Virus record (IMG/VR): IMGVR_UViG_3300005581_000165
Span: 1 to 21,533 of that record
Direction: 5' to 3' (one strand)
DNA: 21,533 bases
DNA from: a virus
The notes beneath the pieces are model-generated. The model was not told the origin of the DNA. It saw nothing but the letters and a program-made list of their open reading frames with translations, and did not search any database. The first letter of the stretch is position 1; every line of letters begins with the position of its first letter. The position numbers and the translations under genes are program-made. This document shows, in pieces, positions 16,050 through 21,533 of this stretch.

Positions 16050-17798
16050 ATGAGCTGGAAAAAATATTTTAAAGTAGCAAACACTGATGGGACAGCCAGT
16101 CCTATTAATGGCGCTAACAATTATGGCCTGCCGGGATACACAAAAAACAACGGTGTGGATGCGCAGTCTAATTTTTCTTTTAGAAATTACGCCAGCCGCT
16201 TGCCTGAAGTTTACACCGGACACCCCAACAGAATTGAACGCTACAACCAGTATGAAAACATGGATTGTGACAGTGAAGTCAATGCATGTTTGGATATTAT
16301 TGCTGAGTTTTCCACACAAAACAACGAACAAAACAACACACCATTTGACTTGCAATTTAACGATAAACCCACAGATCATGAAGTTAAAATACTTGAGAAG
16401 CAGTTAAAACAATGGGTCAAGCTGAATAAATTTGATCAGCGAATCTTTAAATTGTTCCGCAATACCATCAAATATGGCGATCAGGTATTTGTTAGAGATC
16501 CAGAAACTTTTGAATTATACTGGGTCGACATGAGCAAGGTTGTGCGTGTTATTGTCAACGAAAGTGAAGGCAAACGCCCTGAACAGTACATTATTCGAGA
16601 CATCAATCCCAACTTTGAAAGCCTGACAATAGCACAAAAAACCACAACAGACTACATGGTCAACCCGCCTAGCAGTAGTGGCGGTGGCGGAGCAGGTAAC
16701 ATGAGTTACACTTCTCCAAACGCACAAAGTTCCAACAGTCGATTTAATCGAACAGTAAACGAAACCTGTTTGGACGCCAAACATGTGGTGCATCTGAGTT
16801 TAAACGAAGGCTTGGACTTGTTCTGGCCATTTGGGCAAAGTGTGCTGGAAATGATTTTCAAAGTGTTCAAGCAAAAAGAACTGCTGGAAGACAGTATTTT
16901 AATTTATCGTGTACAACGTGCACCAGAGCGTAGAGTGTTTAAGATTGACGTTGGTAACATGCCAAGTCACATGGCCATGGCCTTTGTTGAACGTGTCAAA
17001 AACGAAATGCACCAGCGTAGAATCCCCACTGTGAGTGGCGGTGGTCAGAACTTGATGGACTCTAGCTATAACCCACTCAGCGTTGGCGAAGATTACTTCT
17101 TTCCACAGACAGCAGAAGGTCGCGGAAGCAGTGTAGACACACTTGCAGGCGGCTCTAACCTAGGCGAAATTGACGATTTAAAATACTTTAACAACAAAAT
17201 GGCACGTGGATTGCGTGTGCCCAGTAGCTATTTGCCCACAGGTCCAGATGACAGTGACCGAGCCATGAACGACGGCAGAGTGGGCACTGCATTGATTCAA
17301 GAATATCGTTTCAACCAGTACTGCGAACGTTTACAGAATTTAATTGTACAAAAATTAGACGACGAATTCAAGATGTTTCTACAGTGGCGAGGATTTAACA
17401 TTGACAGTGGCTTGTTTGGATTGTCGTTCAACCCGCCACAAAACTTTGCCAGCTATCGTCAAAGTGAATTAGATAACACACGTATCACTGCATTTAGTAG
17501 TTTAGAGCAATTGCCGTATCTAAGCAAACGTTTCCTAATGAAGCGTTACTTGGGATTAACCGAAGAAGAAATTGTAGAAAACGAAGATCTCTGGTCCGAA
17601 GAAAGAGACATGGCTCCAGACATAGCTGCCACAGGTCAAGATCTACGCAGTGTTGGCATTACCCCCGGTGGCATTGAATCTGACATCACCACTGGTGCAG
17701 ATTTAGCCGGAGCCGAAGGCGACATGGGTCTTGGCGGAATGCCCGGAGCACCGGCAGCTCCGGCCGGTACACCACCGCCAGCGCCCCCAGCAGTATAA
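16050..17798 (+). CDS. 20: gp20 portal vertex protein
   Basis: A 582-residue T4-type portal (T4 gp20 has 524). The dodecameric ring sits at one vertex of the head, starts prohead assembly and is the DNA entry and exit channel. Diagnostic stretches are RLPEVYTGHPNRIERYNQYE near residues 50-70, MDCDSEVNACLDIIAEF, YGDQVFVRDP, the stem and wing region with VQRAPERRVFKIDVGNMP, and GLRVPSSYLPTG. A Gly/Ser-rich insertion (SSSGGGGAGN, about 208-217) and an Ala/Pro/Gly-rich C-terminal tail explain the extra length. The C-terminal tail codons overlap a TATAAATA late-promoter candidate. Ribosome binding site AAGGA 9 bases upstream. Confidence 0.96.
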   Translation: MSWKKYFKVANTDGTASPINGANNYGLPGYTKNNGVDAQSNFSFRNYASRLPEVYTGHPNRIERYNQYENMDCDSEVNACLDIIAEFSTQNNEQNNTPFDLQFNDKPTDHEVKILEKQLKQWVKLNKFDQRIFKLFRNTIKYGDQVFVRDPETFELYWVDMSKVVRVIVNESEGKRPEQYIIRDINPNFESLTIAQKTTTDYMVNPPSSSGGGGAGNMSYTSPNAQSSNSRFNRTVNETCLDAKHVVHLSLNEGLDLFWPFGQSVLEMIFKVFKQKELLEDSILIYRVQRAPERRVFKIDVGNMPSHMAMAFVERVKNEMHQRRIPTVSGGGQNLMDSSYNPLSVGEDYFFPQTAEGRGSSVDTLAGGSNLGEIDDLKYFNNKMARGLRVPSSYLPTGPDDSDRAMNDGRVGTALIQEYRFNQYCERLQNLIVQKLDDEFKMFLQWRGFNIDSGLFGLSFNPPQNFASYRQSELDNTRITAFSSLEQLPYLSKRFLMKRYLGLTEEEIVENEDLWSEERDMAPDIAATGQDLRSVGITPGGIESDITTGADLAGAEGDMGLGGMPGAPAAPAGTPPPAPPAV

Positions 17799-17801
17799 AT
17801 A
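17794..17801 (+). promoter_or_regulatory. TATAAATA, exact T4 late-promoter consensus
   Basis: An exact match to the T4 late -10 consensus across the gp20 stop codon. It sits 5 bases before the 72-residue gene at 17807, so a transcript from here would start inside that gene and would more plausibly serve the downstream gp67-like and head genes. Confidence 0.5.
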
Positions 17802-17806
17802 ACACT

Positions 17807-18025
17807 ATGATACTCAATGAAATTTATGAAAAAGTGCCACAGGGTTTCCAGGATCTTGAGCAAGATAATACTCAGCTGAGTTCCAAAGATCTGCGAAAAA
17901 CTCGGTTAACATTGTCACAATTGAATAAATTACGACAGATGAATGATGTGCGTCAATACGAGCAAAAAGAAAAAATTAAAAAAATAAAAGCACAATACTC
18001 GCCGCCACCACAAGCGGCAATGTAA
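17807..18025 (+). CDS. Small basic protein between gp20 and the prohead core gene
   Basis: A 72-residue protein rich in Lys, Arg and Gln, predicted almost wholly helical (RLTLSQLNKLRQMNDVRQYE, then a KIKKIKAQY stretch), with a Pro-rich end. It lies where T4 has gp67 and gp68, but it is basic and does not look like gp67. A structural or prohead core role is suggested only by its position 8 bases after gp20. The pairing of a basic helix with the acidic core protein made by the next gene is suggestive. I do not recognise a named family. Confidence 0.6.
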   Translation: MILNEIYEKVPQGFQDLEQDNTQLSSKDLRKTRLTLSQLNKLRQMNDVRQYEQKEKIKKIKAQYSPPPQAAM

Positions 18026-18063
18026 AAATTCAAAAACTACACGCTTTTTCTTAAAAAACACGC

Positions 18064-18098
18064 CTTAAATAGCCGTCTTTTAGTCTACGGCTTAAATA
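18064..18098 (+). promoter_or_regulatory. Two CTTAAATA late-promoter candidates flanking a hairpin
   Basis: CTTAAATA occurs at 18064-18071 and again at 18091-18098. Between them GCCGT (18072-18076) can pair with ACGGC (18087-18091) around a 10-base loop. The pair lies in the 106-base gap before the gp67-like gene, the longest gap in the head block. A tandem late promoter for the abundantly needed head proteins is the simplest reading. Confidence 0.5.
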
Positions 18099-18131
18099 TC
18101 TGCATATTACTTTACCCAGGAGCCATGTACC

Positions 18132-18944
18132 ATGAGCAAAGACAAGTTTGAACAACTTATTGAATACGTCATTAATGACGACGAGCAAAAAGCCCGTGAA
18201 CTCTTCCACCAAATCGTGGTTGAAAAAAGCCGAACCATTTACGAAAGTTTAATGGAAGAGGAAGACGAAGATCTTGAAGAAGCTGCCGACGAAGAACTCG
18301 ACGAAGCCGAAGAAGACCTTGAAGAAGGCATGATGGACGACGAAATGGGCGGCGACGCTGCTAAAGGCCTAATGATGGATGTTGAGTCCGACGAAATGGG
18401 CGGAATGGGCATGGCTGAAGACGATGACGAATTTGCCGACGAAGAACCAATTGATGGTGACGAACCCGAAGCTGACGACTTAGAAGGTCGTGTTGCTAAT
18501 CTTGAAGACGAACTTGATGCTTTGATGGCTGAGTTCCAAGACTTAGTTGACGGTCCAATGGATGGTGGCGAAGAGCCAGTTGACGGTGGTGATGCACTTG
18601 AAGTTGATGACACAGAGTCAGAAGAATTCATGGGCATGAACGAAAACATCAACTTGAAGGCAGCACCAGCACCAGTTAAATCTGAAGAAGGCAACATCAA
18701 TCGAAAGTCTGCTGTAGCCGCTAATGCTGGCGCAAAAGGCCCAATTGGTAACTCAGTTAAGCCAGTTCACGCTGGTGCCAACGAAGGTGGTCATCATGAC
18801 ACCGCTGCCTACAAAAACACAACCAAAGATTTGATCGGCAAGGTTGGAAATACACCTGCACAAGGCACACAACGTCCAAGTCCAGCACCCAAGCCACACT
18901 TGGCACAAGCCACTGGTGTCAACACCAAGTCAGTGACACGATAA
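18132..18944 (+). CDS. 67: gp67-like acidic prohead core protein, extended
   Basis: A 270-residue protein. Residues 1-40 (FEQLIEYVINDDEQKARELF, then a KSRTIYESL helix) match the pattern of the T4 gp67 N-terminus as I recall it; a very acidic stretch follows, as in gp67. T4 gp67 has only about 80 residues; here the acidic part is much longer (about 40-115), followed by a short coiled coil near 117-138 and an Ala/Pro/Lys-containing tail, so it may also cover the role of gp68. These proteins fill the prohead scaffold core and are degraded by gp21. The start at 18132 is supported by AGGAG at 18118-18122; the ATG at 18125 is out of frame. It lies directly upstream of gp21, as in T4. Confidence 0.75.
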   Translation: MSKDKFEQLIEYVINDDEQKARELFHQIVVEKSRTIYESLMEEEDEDLEEAADEELDEAEEDLEEGMMDDEMGGDAAKGLMMDVESDEMGGMGMAEDDDEFADEEPIDGDEPEADDLEGRVANLEDELDALMAEFQDLVDGPMDGGEEPVDGGDALEVDDTESEEFMGMNENINLKAAPAPVKSEEGNINRKSAVAANAGAKGPIGNSVKPVHAGANEGGHHDTAAYKNTTKDLIGKVGNTPAQGTQRPSPAPKPHLAQATGVNTKSVTR

Positions 18945-18950
18945 TACAAA

Positions 18951-19592
18951 ATGGCCGCTCGCTATTTAAAAGAACATCTAACGTTTACCCAATCTGGTAT
19001 CGAACTTCTACACGAAGATGACGGTACTGGAAATGGTAAAACGTTATACATGAAAGGCATCTGTATACAAGGTGATGTTCGTAACGCCAACGAGCGTGTT
19101 TACCCTACCAGAGAGATTGCCAAGGCAGTCGAAACAATTAACCAACAAATCATCGAAGGACACAGTGTTCTTGGTGAAGTTGACCACCCTGATGATCTAA
19201 AAATTAATTTAGATCGTGTCAGCCACATGATTGAAAAAATGTGGATGGAAGGTGACAGCGGATTTGGCAAACTTAAAATTTTGCCAACTCCAATGGGTCT
19301 ACTAGTTAAAACAATGTTAGAATCTGGTGTGAAGCTAGGAGTTTCGAGTCGTGGATCAGGTAATGTCGACGACCGAACAGGACATGTCAGTGAATTTGAA
19401 ATAGTCACTGTCGATGTTGTTGCTCAGCCCAGTGCCCCAAATGCATATCCTAAGGCAATCTACGAAGGTCTCATGAACATGAGATACGGTCATAGAATGT
19501 TGGAAATTGCACAAGATGCTGGTCAGGACAACAAAATACAGAGATATTTGAAAGGCGAAATTAACAAGCTGATCAAAGATCTCAAAGTCTAA
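18951..19592 (+). CDS. 21: gp21 prohead core protease
   Basis: A 213-residue serine protease of the T4 gp21 / herpesvirus-assemblin-like fold, the same length class as T4 gp21 (212). Visible signatures are the strand with MKGICIQGDVRNANERVYP, the catalytic His in GEVDHPD, and the nucleophile Ser region GVSSRGSG. It is known to be activated inside the prohead, where it cuts the core proteins to peptides and trims gp23. The gene lies 6 bases after the core protein and 10 before gp22, with no clear ribosome binding site of its own. Confidence 0.95.
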   Translation: MAARYLKEHLTFTQSGIELLHEDDGTGNGKTLYMKGICIQGDVRNANERVYPTREIAKAVETINQQIIEGHSVLGEVDHPDDLKINLDRVSHMIEKMWMEGDSGFGKLKILPTPMGLLVKTMLESGVKLGVSSRGSGNVDDRTGHVSEFEIVTVDVVAQPSAPNAYPKAIYEGLMNMRYGHRMLEIAQDAGQDNKIQRYLKGEINKLIKDLKV

Positions 19593-19602
19593 GGAGAACA
19601 CA

Positions 19603-20688
19603 ATGCTAGACGCAATTAAACCTTTGCTAGACAGTGGTATCATCAATGAGGAAACTCGTGGTGCTATCAATGAAGCATGGGAAGCAAAGTTGGCCGAAGC
19701 ACGTGAATCTTTGCGAACAGAAATTCGTGAAGAATTTGCGCAACGCTACGAGCATGACAAGTCAGTAATGGTTGAAGCCTTAGATCGTATGGTAACAGAA
19801 GGCCTTACCAGTGAACTACAACAAGTTGCCGCAGAAAAAGCACAACTTACTGAAGATCGCGTTAAGTTCCAGTCTAAAATTAAAGAAGATGCCACAAAGT
19901 TTAACCACTTTATGGTTTCAAAATTAGCTGAAGAAATTAACGAACTGCGTAAAGACCGTAAGCAACACAATGAAGGACTAGAAAAACTAGAAAAATTCAT
20001 CGTGCATGCTCTTGCTAGAGAAATCAATGAGTTTGCTCAAGATAAACGTGAAGTAGTGGAAACTAAAGTACGTTTGGTGCGCGAAGCTCGTAGCAAGTTG
20101 GAACAACTCAAAGCACGTTTTATAAAAGAAAGTGCTGAAAAGATGACCAAAGTAGTTACCAAACATCTAAAAGCTGAATTAAGCCAATTACACGAAGATA
20201 TCAAAGTTGCTAGAGAAAACAATTTTGGACGTAGAATTTTTGAAGCCTACGCCGCAGAATTTAGTGTAACGCATCTCAACGAAAACGCTGAAGTTCGCAA
20301 ACTTCATAAGTTAGTTGATATGAAGAACCATCAACTAAAAGAATCTAAAAACTCAGTTGAATCTGCCAAGAGGCTAATTGAGAATAAGGAACGTGAAATC
20401 CGCATGATCAACGAATCCAACGAGCGCACAGCTACAATGGAAATGTTGCTTGCACCTCTTAACAAAGAGAAGCAAGATGTCATGAAGAATTTACTGGAAA
20501 GCGTACAGACCGCAAGGCTCAAAGGCGCTTTTGAAAAATACTTACCAGCAGTATTAGCAGACAAACCAGCAAAAGCCAAACAGGTGATTGCTGAGAGCGT
20601 TACTGAAGTAACTGGTGATAAGTCTATGCCACGTCACAGTGATGATCGCAGTAATGTGATTGATCTAAAACGTTTGGCTGGTCTGTAA
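19603..20688 (+). CDS. 22: gp22 major prohead scaffolding core protein
   Basis: A 361-residue, highly charged, almost wholly alpha-helical protein. Heptad-like stretches fill about residues 25-290, with only short breaks. The N-terminus (MLDAIKPLLDSGIINEETR) matches the start typical of gp22 proteins. It forms the internal scaffold around which the gp23 shell assembles and is then degraded by gp21; several short L/I-x-E sequences that fit the known gp21 cleavage preference are scattered through it. T4 gp22 is shorter (269). A clear AAGGAG ribosome binding site precedes the ATG, and gp23 follows after 26 bases. Confidence 0.93.
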   Translation: MLDAIKPLLDSGIINEETRGAINEAWEAKLAEARESLRTEIREEFAQRYEHDKSVMVEALDRMVTEGLTSELQQVAAEKAQLTEDRVKFQSKIKEDATKFNHFMVSKLAEEINELRKDRKQHNEGLEKLEKFIVHALAREINEFAQDKREVVETKVRLVREARSKLEQLKARFIKESAEKMTKVVTKHLKAELSQLHEDIKVARENNFGRRIFEAYAAEFSVTHLNENAEVRKLHKLVDMKNHQLKESKNSVESAKRLIENKEREIRMINESNERTATMEMLLAPLNKEKQDVMKNLLESVQTARLKGAFEKYLPAVLADKPAKAKQVIAESVTEVTGDKSMPRHSDDRSNVIDLKRLAGL

Positions 20689-20714
20689 ACTTAAAAGAAA
20701 TAAAGGAGACTTAA

Positions 20715-21533
20715 ATGTCACAAGAATTATTAGAAGGTCGTTGGGACGATACCAAAGAAGCCCTTCTTGAAGGTCTAAGCGGTAACCGCCGCAACAGCAT
20801 GAGTGTTATCTTAGAAAACACTCGTAGATACTTGAAAGAATCTTCTGCAGGTACTACAATGGCAGGTAACATTGCTACTCTTAACCGCGTGATTCTACCG
20901 GTTATCCGTCGTGTTATGCCAACAGTTATTGCTAACGAGCTAGTTGGTGTTCAACCAATGACTGGCCCAGTTGGTCAAATTCACACTCTACGTGTACGTT
21001 ATGCAAACAACTTAACAGACAACTCAGCAGCCGCTACTTCAGTAACAGCTGGTGATGAAGCTTTGAGCCCATTCAAGATTGCTACAGCTTACTCCACAGT
21101 CAAGAACGATGCTACTACAGCTAGTAACTATACTGGCGCCGCTACTTCAACTCTTGAAGGCAACGGTGGTAAGCAAATTTCTGTTCAAATCTTGAAACAA
21201 GCTGTTGAAGCAAAGACACGTAAGTTGCAAGCACGTTGGACATTTGAAGCCGCGCAAGATGCACAAGCAATGCACGGCATTGACGTTGAAGCAGAAATTA
21301 TGGCTGCTTTGGCTCAAGAAATTACAGCTGAAATTGACCAAGAGATTCTATTATCTCTACGTACATTGGCTGCTACAGAGTTCACATACAACCAAGCTAC
21401 CGTTTCAGGTACAGCTACATTCGTTGGTGACGAACACGCCGCATTGGCTGTTTTGATCAACCGTGTTGCTAACTTGATCGCCCAACGCACACGTCGTGGC
21501 GCTGGTAACTACGCTGTTGTTTCTTCAGCTGCC
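20715..21533 (+). CDS. 23: gp23 major capsid protein, 5' part
   Basis: The first 273 residues of the T4-type major capsid protein; the frame runs off the right edge. The start at 20715 has a strong ribosome binding site (AAAGGAGA). After a helical N-terminal peptide (LLEGRWDDTKEALLEG), expected to be removed by gp21, come the conserved HK97-fold segments: MAGNIATLNRVILPVIRRVMP, then VGVQPMTGPVGQIHTLRVRY, and EAKTRKLQARWTFEAAQDA. gp23 forms the hexamers of the head and is the standard phylogenetic marker for this phage group. It completes the gp20-gp67-gp21-gp22-gp23 order of T4. Confidence 0.96.
   Translation, partial: MSQELLEGRWDDTKEALLEGLSGNRRNSMSVILENTRRYLKESSAGTTMAGNIATLNRVILPVIRRVMPTVIANELVGVQPMTGPVGQIHTLRVRYANNLTDNSAAATSVTAGDEALSPFKIATAYSTVKNDATTASNYTGAATSTLEGNGGKQISVQILKQAVEAKTRKLQARWTFEAAQDAQAMHGIDVEAEIMAALAQEITAEIDQEILLSLRTLAATEFTYNQATVSGTATFVGDEHAALAVLINRVANLIAQRTRRGAGNYAVVSSAA

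Noticed and set aside
18125-18127. Upstream ATG as start of the gp67-like gene
   Set aside because: It is out of frame with the gene and only 2 bases from the ribosome binding site; 18132 has proper spacing.
18239-18700. A 153-codon minus-strand frame opposite the acidic core protein
   Set aside because: It is a Ser-rich mirror of the GAA/GAC-rich acidic codons and has no motif or operon context.
1-21533. CRISPR arrays, insertion sequences, integrase or attachment sites
   Set aside because: No spaced direct repeats, transposase motifs or terminal inverted repeats were seen; the only tandem repeat is the 22-codon one in the tape measure.

Overview
The window is part of the genome of an uncultured T4-like myovirus of the 'exo-T-even' kind known from marine and fresh water. 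The evidence is the cluster of recognisable T4 core genes: gp47 and gp46 (recombination nuclease), gp26 and a small hub gene (baseplate), a tape-measure protein, and gp20, a gp67-like protein, gp21, gp22 and gp23 (head morphogenesis). Coding is dense with repeated ATGA overlaps, base composition is AT-leaning, and I see no integrase, transposon, CRISPR array or tRNA. The host cannot be named from the sequence.

Layout. (1) 1-7195, plus strand: a DNA-metabolism and accessory block with the 3' end of gp47, a putative glycosyltransferase, gp46, a radical SAM-SDR fusion protein, dCMP deaminase, a PD-(D/E)xK nuclease and an unrecognised 320-residue protein. Most neighbours overlap by a few bases, so this is probably one transcript. 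(2) 7196-7717: about 520 bases without a credible gene but full of perfect helices, a GCAA-capped hairpin and a possible pseudoknot. It is best read as a large structured non-coding RNA on the plus strand. (3) 12337 down to 7718, minus strand: an operon that begins with baseplate genes (gp26, a 52-residue gp51-like gene) and continues through overlapping or near-abutting stop/start junctions into an unusual metabolic cassette: a CPYA-motif protein, two paralogous amidinotransferase-fold enzymes around a GNAT-like protein, and a small DUF6614-like protein. (4) 12383-21533, plus strand: the late structural block with a giant tape measure carrying a transglycosylase-like domain, gp20 portal, a 72-residue unknown, an acidic gp67-like core protein, gp21 protease, gp22 scaffold and the start of gp23 major capsid. 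TAAATA-type late-promoter candidates recur in this block.

How they work together. gp46/47, the nuclease and dCMP deaminase serve replication, recombination and nucleotide supply. gp20, the gp67-like protein, gp21, gp22 and gp23 build and mature the prohead. gp26, the small hub gene and the tape measure build the tail. The parts that do not fit the standard T4 plan, and are therefore the most interesting, are the radical SAM-SDR fusion, the duplicated amidinotransferase cassette (both copies appear to have Asn where the human enzyme has a catalytic Asp) and the structured RNA between the converging blocks.
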